Both the position numbers and the translations under genes were made by a program. Below are positions 48,138 through 59,892 of a DNA stretch of 64,000 nt, in pieces. Source of the DNA: Plasmopara viticola (lineage: Eukaryota; Oomycota; Peronosporomycetes; Peronosporales; Peronosporaceae); the NCBI GenBank assembly GCA_001695595.3, contig MBPM02000012.1:1116001-1180000 (forward strand), read 5' to 3'. The notes below the pieces were generated by a model. That model ran no database searches and was not told the DNA's origin. It saw only the letters and a program-made list of their open reading frames with translations. The stretch's first letter is position 1. Every line of letters begins with the position of its first letter.

Positions 48138-49723
48138 ATGGATTTTTCGGCGTCGATGGTCAGCAATAGCAGTGAATACTGCTGGGTAGCTCCGACGCCT
48201 TTGGCTATGACTGCAGTTGCTGACAACGAAACTGATCCCGTTAAACCAACGTGGAAGTTGTACGCCAATGTTATCATAGCAGTGATCCAAGGCATTCAAT
48301 TGGGATGGTTCACGTCACAAATGAACAATTCAATTTTTAATAATGAGGAGGACTGCAATGCACGACCGATTGAGCCCGGTACGTGTCCAATGTTCCCCGG
48401 ACACACGAAGACCCAGTGGACTATCGCAGTCAGCGCGTGGATTGTTGGTGGGATGATCGGTTCACTTTTGACTGGACGACTTTCGAACAAATTTGGACGA
48501 AAACCGACCATGATGGCCAATTGCCTTGTCATGATTGCTGGTGGTGTTATTCAGGCAACATCCAGTACCATCACGACTTTCAGTGTTGGCCGTGTCTTCG
48601 CAGGCATCGCATCAGGCGGTTCAACAGCAGTAATTCCTGGCTTCATTGGCGAGATTTGTCCACCACATCTTCGCAGCAAATTGGTTGTGTGCTTTCAGCT
48701 TTCTAGCTGTCTCGGTCATTTCCTGGTAGCAATCATGTTCTTCTTCGCTAGCACGAGCACTGGTTGGAGGTATGTTGCTGGGTTTCCAATCGTGCTTGGG
48801 GTATTGTTCCTGGCATTGGCACCGTCTGTACTGGTGGAAAGTCCCGCGTGGTTGTTGATGGTCGACAAACCAAGGAAGCGAAAGACCAATTAGCGTGTCT
48901 CTTTGGTGAGGATAACGTGTATGCGGCCAAAGTTTGGATTGATCAGCAGCAAGTAGACGTTGAGTCTAGACGGGAAGGAACGACTAAGTTAGAGGACCTC
49001 GGTATGTCAAGAATCGCACCAGCCCCTACTCAAAGTCAAGCCAGTACACTTTCGAGACTGTTTACGTCGTTGCTTCCACAAATGCTAACGGCCATCGGTG
49101 TGGCTGGTGCTCTACAGTTCTCCGGTATCAATGCGGTCTTCTTATACTCGTCCGGCATTTTTAAGCAAGCGGGACTTTCGGACAGTCGAATTGGTGTAAT
49201 GATAGTCAACTCCTTCAATTTGGTACCGACCTTGCTCAGTGGCTTTCTAGCCTCGCGATTTGGTAATCGCAAGCTTATTTTGTTCGGCCTCGCAGGCATG
49301 CTACTAAGTGCGCTTGGCATTACCGCGTCGCTAGTGACTCATATGTCCTCGCTTGCTATTCTGTTTGTTGCGCTCTACATGATTACATATGGTGCAAGTC
49401 TCGGACCACTGGTATGGGGGGTCATGGCGGATATGTTCCCCGACGACGCGCGAGCAGTAGGATGCTCCGTTTGCGTAGGCTGCAGCTGGTCGTGCAGTCT
49501 CATCATTGGATTAACGTATCCGTACATTGCTGCTGCCTTAGAAAACTATAATTTCGTGCCATTCATGTACACGATTGCATTGTCATTTCTCTTCTTTTTC
49601 AGTGTCGTGCCCGATACGTATGGCAAGACCATTCAAGATATCCAAGACGAATTTGCTGCAAAAAGGATGAAAATCTTGGCCACAACTGATCACGGTCAAA
49701 ATCAGATCCCATTGTTGGAATAA
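48138..49723 (+). pseudogene. Sugar-transporter copy with single-base frameshift
   Basis: Full-length copy (ATG at 48138, normal stop at 49723) nearly identical to the intact protein. One C is missing in the run AAACCC at about 48,870 (here AAACC), so the frame shifts after LLMVDKP and stops at 48893. The rest reads open in another frame to the end. All sugar-porter motifs are otherwise present. It is either a recent pseudogene or a homopolymer sequencing error; if it is an error, this would be a second functional transporter. Confidence 0.85.
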
Positions 49724-49858
49724 GTAAGTCAGTTAGAAAAGCCTATTCTACATTGCTCTGATTATATATTTAGATCTGGTTCTAATTTGCAGCAACTAAC
49801 TCTATATAAAATCTGGCTTACACAAATGTGATACAAATTAGAGTTATACGACACTACA

Positions 49859-50176
49859 TTTTCGGAACAGGTTGGGGTGACGCCCTCCTTCCAAGCGCGG
49901 GGGCTAAATGCTCGCGCGCTTGGGGCAGGTGCTCTCGGGCATCTGCAGGTCTCTAACGAGTCTCACCCTCGACGCGACGGTCTCCAGCACCAGGGCGCCA
50001 CGTGGGCTCTTACCAAGTCAGAAGTACACTAAATATTGGAAGACCCTCACGGCCTCGGTGCTGGCTGCACTGCCCGCCGAACGAGACCCGACGTATGCGG
50101 ACACCACTCTATGCCGTGGACTAGCCATAGAGCCTAGCACGTGCATAACTTGGCAACGCGATAACGTAATACAATA
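49859..50176 (+). mobile_element. SINE-like element, copy 2
   Basis: A 318-bp insertion in the transporter 3' flank, bounded by perfect 13-bp duplications ATACGACACTACA (49846-49858 and 50177-50189). The uninterrupted sites at about 41,385 and 45,820 in the paralogous flanks show the empty state. It starts near GGTTGGGGTGACGCCC and ends in a short AATACAATA tail. It is highly similar to 24,253-24,577 in the opposite orientation. Confidence 0.9.
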
Positions 50177-50748
50177 ATACGACACTACAATGTTTGTTAC
50201 TAACAATTTATTGACCACACAAACACTATACTCTTTTTATAGTGGCGAACCGCACTATCGGCGAAATACGCTTTACTTTTTGTGCAGACAACCTTTTTAT
50301 TACACTCAAATCCAGCAAGGTGCCAGTCTATCAAAGTTTCTTACTGAACCATACAAACTATACTACCTAAGTAAAACAGTGGGCTGAAAATCGGAGTGTG
50401 TTAGTCCGTTGAATAAGTCTGATCGCTGTTATTAGAATCAGTGCGTCTTAAACGTGTTGAGGTGATGGTAAAGTGATTAAATTAGCTGAATTTACACTGC
50501 CCTAACTTTGTTTTCGCTCGAAAATAAGCTTGAAAAAAATAATGCAAGGAAATTTGCGTATGTTAAATGTTGACAAATGTGATATATAAAGACCAAAAAC
50601 TCGATTGTTGGTCTGCACTCCGAATATCGTGCACCCTTTAGATTGACTGATACTATATTAAGCAACTCCAACGCAATCTCTCTTTTTAATTCGCGGAGAG
50701 TCTGGAGCTTAATTTCTGGCAAACACAAATCAACGCTTTGTGCGACTG

Positions 50749-50964
50749 TGTAGTAAGGGCTTGTGTGCTGGAAGGTAAATTCCGAAGTGAATATATATCT
50801 AAATCCTTAGTTCGCTAACGTGCTACCTCTAAGCCTACTGAGTTTTGTACTGGATACTGATTTATTCATGCGTCAGCCTGATTTACCCGTGCGACACTAT
50901 AACGTCGGCACCGTACCATAATCATGTGGTTGGCTAGCATGCATACAGCGGTGTAATACCAACA
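50749..50964 (-). repeat. 3' LTR of Copia element 3
   Basis: On the minus strand: purine-rich GTGAGTGGGAG, then TGTTGGTATTACACC at 50964, ending CCCTTACTACA at 50749. It shares AATATATTCACTTCGG-like sequence with the candidate LTR of Copia 2. Length is 216 bp. Confidence 0.65.
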
Positions 50965-52930
50965 CTCCCACTCACCGCTAATGTTGTACATGCGCTGGGC
51001 CTATGCCACATGCTTCCAGTAGATACTTAAGTCACTTGGTCCCAAGCGCCTTGGTCAGTATGTCCGCAAGTTGATTCACATTCGACACGTATTCAACTGT
51101 GATGTTGTTTCGTGCCACGTTTTCCCGAATAAAATGGTGGCGGATGTCGATGTGTTTGGTCCTTGCATTGTAGCCCGCATTGTTGGCAAGTCCGATCGCA
51201 CCTTGATTGTCTTACCAGATCAACGTAGGTCCCACTTGTTCATGACCGAGATCCTTGAGCAAAGCTCGCACCCATAGAACCTCCTGAGTACATAGACTTA
51301 GTGCCATATACTTCCGCAGAGCTTAGTGCCACCGTGCGCTGATACTTGGACTTAAATATAACCGGTGCACCTCCGATTATAACCATGATTCCTGAAACCG
51401 ATCGTCGGTCATCGATGTCACTGCCCCAGTATGCATCTGTGTATGCTGTAACCTGTAGTTCAGTGGCGTTACCGTCGTAAGTGATTCCATATTTTCTTGT
51501 CGTCTTGAGATAGCGGAGTACTCGAATCGCAGCTTTCCGATGCTACTTACCCGGATTCTCCAAGAAGCGAGATATTTGTGTAACCACATATGCGATATCA
51601 GGTCGTGTACATGTTGCGATGTATAACAAACATCCAATCAAGGACCTGTACGGCTTCGTGCGCAACTCTGCCTTTTCATCGTTTGTTGTTGGTGACTGCA
51701 TCCTTGATAGCTTTAAGCCTATTTTGCATGGGTTGGCCACTGCCTTGGCATCTTCCTGGTTAAATTTTACCACCACGTCATCGATGTACCGAGTTTGTCG
51801 AATCATTAGTGTGCTCCCGTTGTAGCCATGATCAATCTTCATTCCGAGAATAAATTTAGTCTCGCCCAATTCCTTCATCTTGACAGAATTCTTAAGGAAA
51901 ACTTTCACATCTTTTTGATGGATCCTTGGCAGTTTTGGCAGCGAGGATCATGTCGTCGACATATAGACAAACGTAGACGTAGTTGCTATTTTTGGACTTG
52001 GTGTAAACACATTGATCTGATCCACTTCTTCGAAATCCTATTCGCAAGAATACAGCATGGATGGTCTTATTCCATGCGCTCGCAGCTTGCTTCAGACCGT
52101 AGATGGCTTTGTCTAGCTTGCACATCATGTTTTCTGCATTGACAAGACCGTGAGGCACTTCCATGTACACCTCTTCCTTGAGATCACTACTCAAAAATGC
52201 CGTGTCGACATCCAGTTGTTCAGTCACGTATCCTTTTGCAACCACTGCAGAGAGTACAACCCGAATGGAGTTCATATTTGCCACAGGTGAGTATGTCTCA
52301 AAGAAGTCAACACCATACTTCTGCTTGAAACCTTTTGCCACCAGTCGTGCCTTGTAACGCACCACATGTCCATGCTCGTTGCGCTTCTTTGCGAAAATTC
52401 ATCGACATCCAATTGGCCGTACATCCTTTTTCTTTGGCACGAGTGCCCATGATCCATTCTCTGCGTGAGCCATAAGTTCCGCTTTCATTGCCTTCATCCA
52501 CTCGGAAGAATCGCTGCTATTCATGGCTTGCTGGTTTGTAGTTGGAGCATCGTCTGCATCACCCACGCTTGCAGCGTAGGCAAGAACTGCTTCAGCAATC
52601 AGGCCGTCATCGTCGATCCTAGGACGCTTTGTAGATGGTGGGCCGTTACTTCCTTCAGAAACTGATCCATCCTCTAACATGAACGTTTACGTGATCGTCT
52701 CACTTGATCAGTGTTTGGATGAAATACTATTTGATCTTCTGGAAACGCTTCCTGTCCAGGCTGGTACGGTCCCAACTCATATCCAGTAAGTCGCGATTGA
52801 TCATAGATACCATTTGTTTTACAACGTCCTTGGGTGTCTCAAGATCTTAGAATCGTGCTCGACTTCAATTGACACAACGTTCCCTCAGACAACACATTCA
52901 AAGTCCTTTGCCTTTTCATAAACATTTTTT
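50749..52930 (-). mobile_element. Ty1/Copia retrotransposon 3, 5' truncated
   Basis: Minus-strand order: linker after integrase (52680-52399, with KRPRIDDDGLIAEAVLAYA, close to Copia 2), RT N-terminal part (52365-51892, with VRYKARLVAKGFKQKYGVDF, LDVDTAFL and intact YVDD), a frameshift near 51,900, RT C-terminal part (51908-51543, with LGMKIDHGYN and SLIGCLLYIATCTRPDI), degraded RNase H (about 51,540-51,050) and 3' LTR. Gag, protease and integrase are missing. It belongs to the same family as Copia 2 and supplies the RT half that Copia 2 lacks. Confidence 0.88.
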
Positions 52931-55900
52931 ACGTTATCAGCAATGAGATCGACCGACCGACCGCCTCATTTATTTTGTTTAGTCGTGCCGCTTGCTTAAT
53001 CCCATGCTAAGCTTGCTTAATCCCATGCTAGGCCGCTCCTTTAACCATTTGCTGGACATAATATTGCTTATGATGCATGCCCAACAACTCGCCGGATGCC
53101 TGCTTGACATTTTGCTTGCCACTCGTATGAGCATTCGCGCATAAAGCTTGGCCTGACTTGCGTCCGTGAGTGCAACTGAAGTCTAGCAAAGTGACTTGAT
53201 GACCCAAATGCTGAGAGAAAGCACCTCTTCGACGTTAATACAAAAAAGTATCTTTGGCCACGGCGATGAATGTATAAGGTTAAATCGGCGCATAAGTGTA
53301 GATACAACTCCATGACAATAACTGCGCCTTGGAATGTGTCGAATTGCAAAGGCTGCACTCGAATCTAAAGCGGCGAGTTATAAGTGCCTCGCCCGCCAAA
53401 GACCCGCTCATGCAAATAACGTTTTGGTAAGCTTACGGCTATACCAATGCGGAAAGAGCAAACTTATCGTTTTTTTCGTGTGGTAATTTTCCATACCCTT
53501 CGCTTACGGTCGATGAAAAAGATAAGGAAATACTCGTCTGGTGCTTTTCTCACTTGAGAGGTGAGAAGATCTTGATCAAACGAGTACACTGTCGAGATGA
53601 CTTTATCACTTCAGGGTAAGCCTTGAAGCCTTTAGGACTGTCCTTAGGTTAACCGGCTATGCCAAAAGCTCACCTATCAGAACAAAAATTTGTGTTTATT
53701 CTTAGGGTCAAAAGCCTCGAATCGCTCTGGACCTTGGAGCGTAAAGTGCTTTAAAGCTGTAACAAGTTTCATCGGTCAAGCAGCTAGGAGAACCTCAAAC
53801 GCAGCGGCTCCACACACAAAAAGAAGCCAAAGGCCGGTTTGAGATGCGCGAATTGCGCATCCGACTGATGAGGAAGGTGGTATGATCCATCTTAGACCCT
53901 TTTACACAGTACAGGTAGTCCGTAGGCGTAGAGCCACGAGTCACCCGACAACTTGCACAGAAGAGACGTGCAAGCAAAAATACGATTTGCGACAAATTTC
54001 CTCCGTATTCGTGTTGGCATCAATTCCAATATGCAGACTGAATAATTAAATTTGGTGCTTCCTTAATTTCTTAATAAGCAACAAAATTTGTCACCACATT
54101 TATGGCAATTTTTTTATTTCTTTTGAAAATCCTTTTAAGTGTGCCATTATGCATACCAGTATGTAACCGATAGGGTGTCTGTCGTGCACTATAGAATAAG
54201 CATCTTTTAGTATCCATTTTCACGAAAAATTATCATTAAATGCCAGTCTCATGTAACAGTCTTCTACGCGCGTCACAAAAAGGATTTTAGCAAAATTTAG
54301 GCTATGCTTTGACCCTGTGACTGTCAATTTGACTCGTTTGACACCGATACGATTGCATTTAAATTCAAACAAGTGTGTGGCTCTTAAAAATACCGTTCCG
54401 AGTATTTTCAAAATATATTTTACGTCTTATATGGGTTTATATATAGATGTTGCTACGAGATTTACAATTGAGGTAACGGTAGCACACTTTTCAACACATT
54501 ACTATATGAAGATATGTATGACGTTTTCAGCCGTATAAAGACTGGCATAAAATTAAGCATAAGAGTGAAAAATACCTTTTGTAAGACAACGCTGGTTTAT
54601 ACAAGAGCTGAGCTGCACTCCATGTCGAAATCGTCTTTGCCGCATAATACAGGGAAGAAGTAAAAGTCGTATGCAGCGAGACTGCCGTAGCCTTTCCTTC
54701 GGAAGCGTGCGCTCACTAAGCTGACTTTCGACCTATGATTTAAGCTAATGCGAGTCATGCATTGCTACTCTAAATGTCTACATACCCAAAACTATATTCA
54801 TTTTGCTGAAAGTACGGTGATGTTTATTCAGGCTAATTGGTAAAAACTCGTGTAGGGTAGATATGATCGTGTAGGGTAGATATGATTGACTTACTAGCAT
54901 AAGGCAGCACTCATTAGACCATGTACTTCAACAAAGCTAATGTCACAAAGATGTTTTTATACAATTAGAAACCGGATACACTAATTCTCATCGAAGCTTT
55001 GGATTTCTTAAAATCTTACACATGACTTCTTTGTCGAAAGCTTTCTCTCTACTAGACAGCCCCATTGCTGGTTTGTCGATATGCAGAAGCCTGTACAACA
55101 AATTATATATCCGTTTTACTGCACAGACCTTAGACCAACCACCCTTCGCCGTCCACACCTCGTGCGTTGTCATAATCTGATACAAGCAGTAATTTTCACA
55201 CGAATGGAGCTCACAATGTACGCAGCATACCAGCGCGAGCACGCTATGCCATCGGATGGCTACTCTGTTGCGCAATCACACTTGTGTCGCACGCGTCGGT
55301 CACTATCTACTCAAGGTGAGCGGGAACAAAGCCTTATACTCGCCGACCTCGGATTTTGCGTAATGGTACAAATCGTCTTAATAATGAAGTCCGGGCCCTG
55401 CTCATGAGCCACTGGCTCATACCTTTAAGGCAGGTCATCTAAAGAGACCCTTGATTTGCACCCTGCATATGTAACGCTAAACACTCGCAAGACTGCACGT
55501 CGCACATTGTTTATTCTCGAAGGCTTTTGACAAAGCATCTGGGTCCGATAAGCCACATCTAGCTAAATGTAGCTCGATAAGGACAAGAACGCGAGCCGCA
55601 GGTAATGCATGCCAAATCTCGCCTGATTGTTAATTTGCGGAAGGACCATAACTTTGAGCTTAGCTGACCGGCTGTGATCATCTGAAAGGTACGCAAAGTG
55701 CCTAAGTATTAGGCCTTAAAATCAGCGGCAGCTCAGCTGTGAGAGCTGAATTTTTGGCTGCGTACAAATTTTTGTATTCCGAACAATGAGCTAGTTTGGC
55801 GGATCAAAAGACTTGATATTCGGTGCCAGCAATGCGAGCAATCGTGTGGTACTCACGTCCATGAAATACCTAAAGGAATATATTTTTCAAGCATAAAGTT

Positions 55901-58675
55901 GGAAAGTACTAAGCTGTCGTATTGTCCATGGTTCGTGACGTCTCCACCAGGAGCGATATGCGCGTTAAGAAGACACGTTTGCTCAGCTAACGTCAGCTGC
56001 TATTGGACATTCGTTCCGAGCCCGTGGTCGACAATATTAAGCTCTCGTGAGACCGCTTCCGCATTATTCACCAGGATCTCAACAGGGGCTAAACCTCCCC
56101 CCCCCCCACTTCTAATTTTATCAGCGAGAATCATGATCTTGCCAAAGAATATGACCACTATGAAATAGAAATGGAAGGCGTCAGGACACTTCTGCTGAAG
56201 TAGATCTACAATTTTAAGAGAGTTATTTGGGCAAGAATATCCTTTCTACTTCACAAGATCCTGAGTAGACTCTGGTGACGAAGATATATATATATATGAA
56301 GTCAATCTCTTTAAGTCATGCGGTGTTCTACGTGCCATCGCCTTGATGGCGCTCGTGGTCGGCGCTTGTTAAATGCAGATTTAGATTTTGCAAAGTCGTA
56401 ACGGCAACTACTCGGACGCTTGAGCCAAAACATGCGCTGCTCCAATTTTTCAAGCCTAGACTAGACAGCTTTCAACTCAAAAGCTCAATCGCATCGTGTT
56501 GCGAGCAAGTAGCTCCCTTGCACTTCTGGAGACAGGAAATGCATTTCTTTGTGCATTGTATCAGATGATGATAGTCGGGGAGATTGCAATTTATCTAGTG
56601 CTTATCCTGAGTCAACTTGTTCATCACTGCACTGTAGCGAACTGGCTTCCATCGAGAGCCGTTTAGCTTTGTACTTAGCCGCGTCACTAATTTTTGACCC
56701 GAGTTAAGATTCAGCGCTGCTCAGAGCTTGCGTCAGAGCTACGCGCATTGCACACGCATAACAAATTTGTTTCGTCACAAAAAGTCATCGTTACAGTAAA
56801 TTGTGAGCCACTCAATTGCCATAAGAAGGCGGCGCATAAATTGCCTTAGGCTCTGGCCGAATTTGTCATGCCGGACATGCAGCAAATGCTGTCTTCATTT
56901 ACCATTTTGAAACAATGTGCTACTCCACGTGTATTGACAGAACCTTGCTCATGATACCTTAGGATCTGGCCGAATATGTCATGCCGGACACGCAGCAAAT
57001 GCTGCCTACGATAATCATTCCACAGAAATAACGTGCCACTCCATGTGTATTGACAATAGCTCGCTCTTGATACCGTAGGAGGAAGCCGCACATCAGTAGC
57101 GCTTTTGCTATTAAGCAAAGCATGTGTGTGGTCTTTCATATCCAAGCCGCTTAGAGTTTGTGATCCTCCAGCCTTCCTGCTGCGCATCTAGGACTAAGAC
57201 CGATCAACACTCGATGCTATTGGTTCAGGACATTCCTGAAAACAATGATCCTCGCCCTTTGAACTTAGCGAATAGCAATGTCACTTTCATATTCCTCAGC
57301 ATGTAATTACTAGTTGAGCGGTGAGCATGGTCACTTAACGTCGAAAAGTATTACCTTAACGATCTGCAGATCAGGCTTGCAAGCATGATGTTTCGAATAG
57401 AGCATAAAGATTAGCTTTATGTTCTCCCAGAGGGTCGACGCTAAATCGTCTCGCACCTACTGAGTGCTGTCGATCTTCAACGACGTACTAGACAATAGCA
57501 GCAAAAGATGCCCAAGCATTAATTAAAAACTCGAAGGTCTCGCTTCTATTTATCAGCATAGCTGAGAACTATGAGATCAGTAGCGCCCGGCTTTGTTATT
57601 CGTGTCGCTCAAAAGTCAAAGACACGCAACGCCACTCTTGTGGCCTACTAAGAAAAGGTCAGGTCAAAAAGCTCTTAAAAAAATGGGTGCTCGCAAAAGA
57701 GGTCTTGCGCAAACCGTCCATAAATACGGTGTTGCATCCTCTTACTCAAGAGAATTACTGGTCATCCCAAACCAGAAGAGTCTTTGACTCTAAAATAAGG
57801 CCTACAAGCTCCTCTTTACTCTAATGGTTTGCAAGAAGACCTGACCACACACGGGTACGCAAAGGAAAGACTTGTACCAGCTGACTTTTAAATTTTCTCC
57901 AGATGAGTTGCTCCACCTTAACCGATACATAGCACGTTGATGTGCTTGTCTATCGAGCTTTTACATGATCAAAGTCACCCTCGATTACTTCGTAAGCAGC
58001 AAGGCGGGCGTCATGACCTCATCAGCCTCTTTGACTCAAAGCAATAGAGAAAGTCCATCCTCCACTCACCGTGAATGACCTCGTTGTGATGGAGACATCC
58101 ACCTCAAATGCCAAAGTCATTGTTCAAAATGCTCCAATTAAGTATTAATCAGCTGAAGAATGCATTCAGACGCGCATTGGTTGCGTTGATGCCTTGAGCA
58201 ACCAAATGCTGCACCCCTCCAGATTCAAGCAGAACACTAGAATGTTAAACATATATTGTATGCCTTGAGGCAAATAAGCGTACTGATCCTCATTGGAGAG
58301 AGTTAGTCTTACAGACTCAGGTCTAGGTTGACTACACATGTTTTCAGTTGCAGCGGGGCTGCCATAGCCTCTACTTTGAAAAAGCGTCACCATCGCTTCA
58401 ACTAAAATTTAATATAACTCGCACATTGCCTGACTTCTTGGTTTTCAAAAATGAAGTGTACTTTCCAGGGTATAATACAATACCCCTATGAAGTACACTT
58501 GATTTTTGAGTAAGTATTTAGCATACTCCTTAGACCATGTTCGAAACACAAACTATTGGGCTAACACACTGAGTATATGTCACCCCGTTGCCCCATGGTA
58601 TAAGACGGTTAGTAATAATATCCAAGCAGGACATATTATTTCATAGTAGATTCGGCGGAAAGGATCGTATTCCTG
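52931..58675. other. Gene-poor tract
   Basis: About 5.7 kb with only short frames of no recognisable family. It includes small tandem repeats: a 20-bp word repeated at 52990 and 53011, a 19-bp word repeated at 54848 and 54867, an (AT)n run near 56,285, a C-run near 56,095, and the larger duplication at 56,844. Confidence 0.55.
56844..57072. repeat. 113-bp tandem duplication
   Basis: The unit beginning CCTTAGGCTCTGGCCGAAT (56844) recurs as CCTTAGGATCTGGCCGAAT (56957). Both contain GTCATGCCGGACA and GTATTGACA. A third start (ATACCGTAGG) follows at about 57,070. The minus strand is open across both units, but the translation resembles no family. Confidence 0.75.
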
Positions 58676-58689
58676 TCATTCTTCAAGTT
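58676..58689 (+). promoter_or_regulatory. Candidate Inr for the GST gene
   Basis: TCATTCTTCAAGTT matches the extended oomycete initiator consensus at 13 of 14 positions and lies 35-48 nt before the GST ATG, a typical distance. Confidence 0.5.
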
Positions 58690-58723
58690 GGTATCCATCC
58701 CCCAAGTCTCCTCTGTCTCCATA

Positions 58724-59392
58724 ATGAAGCTCTACGCCAACCTCATTAGTCAACCCAGTCGTGCCGTCGAGTGGGTGTTGCGTCTCAAGAAACAAGACCA
58801 TGAGTTCGTGCCCGTTGAGTTTGGCTCGCCCATCTTTAAGTCGCCCGAGTTCTTGGCTCTAAACCCCAACGGCCTCATCCCCGTCCTGCAAGACGAGTCG
58901 TTTTCCCTTTTTGAAGGCAATGCAATCTTGCAGTATCTGGCTGAGAAATATGGCTGGACGGATCTCTACCCGACGGACGTGAAGGCCCGGGCCAAGATTA
59001 ACGAATATCTCCATTGGCACCACACAAACGTCCGCCTCGTTACCCTCAAGGTCATGGTGCCGCTCATGCACACGAAGCAAAACATTGCGACTTCCGAAGA
59101 AGCGGTTTTAATCAAGAATTCGCCGGCACTTTTGACCAAGCAGTCGGAGCTCATGGAGAAGTTTTTGGTCAAGGATTACGTGGCCGAGACGGATCATGTC
59201 ACGATTGCTGACATTGCCGCCTACTGCGAGCTCGTGCAAGTGGAACTCATGGGCATTTATGACTTTTCCAAGTACCCAAAGCTTGTGGCGTGGCTCAAAC
59301 GCATGAAGGCGGTGCCGCACCACGATGAGATCCACGAGAGTCTGGATCAATTCTTGACGAGCCAAGGGCTCAAGACCAAGGCGGCGCAGTAA
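58724..59392 (+). CDS. Glutathione S-transferase, theta-like
   Basis: A 222-aa single-exon frame. The ATG at 58724 is chosen because the conserved fold begins at once with MKLYANLISQPSRAVEW; the upstream in-frame extension has no ATG. The N-terminal thioredoxin-like domain carries SQPSRAV (candidate catalytic Ser near residue 9), NPNGLIPVL with the cis-Pro, and the glutathione-binding FEGNAILQYLAEKYG. The C-terminal helical domain includes VTIADIAAYCEL. Theta-class enzymes conjugate glutathione to electrophiles and reduce peroxides, so a detoxification role during host attack is plausible but inferred. The gene is convergent with the FYVE gene, 500 bp apart. Confidence 0.92.
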   Translation: MKLYANLISQPSRAVEWVLRLKKQDHEFVPVEFGSPIFKSPEFLALNPNGLIPVLQDESFSLFEGNAILQYLAEKYGWTDLYPTDVKARAKINEYLHWHHTNVRLVTLKVMVPLMHTKQNIATSEEAVLIKNSPALLTKQSELMEKFLVKDYVAETDHVTIADIAAYCELVQVELMGIYDFSKYPKLVAWLKRMKAVPHHDEIHESLDQFLTSQGLKTKAAQ

Positions 59393-59892
59393 GCAACTAC
59401 TTTCTTCCTGTCAAGTCACTCATAAGTAAGAAATACTCTCGAGGGTACTAGGTGACATTAATGTAATGAATGATACCGTTCAAGTGCCTTTTATTATAAA
59501 GTAGTAGTACTACTCCAAGCTACAGACTACTAACATGACTTTTGTTACCTAACCGAAAAATCTGGCTAGATTAAGCTATTGTAAACGCGTATTTGCCAAA
59601 AAAGATTTTCGTGTCTCTAAACTGGATCAATTTTTAAGTAATTAATGAGGAAATGCCAACGACCTGCTAGAGCTCATGGAAGCACGGATTTTTTCCCTCG
59701 CGGATTTTGTCGCATAATGACGACAGTGCAAATCAAAACTCATGCGGATTTCCAACTTGACAAATAAACCCACTTGTTAAGGAGTCGATACAGAACATGA
59801 ACACGGTCCACTGAACAAATCTTGGCTTTTAGATATGTGTCGCTTGCATAAAACACCCTGGAATGGCCAGCACTGCCAAAACCTGTATCCAC
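59393..59892. other. Intergenic region between convergent genes
   Basis: Separates the GST and FYVE 3' ends. AT-rich, with no reading frame or repeat noted. Confidence 0.6.

Larger units (their letters stand above)
46718..50655 (+). repeat. Inverted duplication arm A' (transporter module)
   Basis: Near-identical inverse of 40,914-44,527, carrying the frameshifted transporter copy in plus orientation, its 5' and 3' flanks, and a 318-bp SINE absent from the other arm. The right edge continues a little further as flank until the Copia LTR at 50749. Confidence 0.88.

Noticed and set aside
58166..58393. Possible Gypsy-like RT remnant (QYAYLPQGIQYMF on the minus strand)
   Set aside because: Resemblance is limited to a few residues and neighbouring sequence does not continue the homology.
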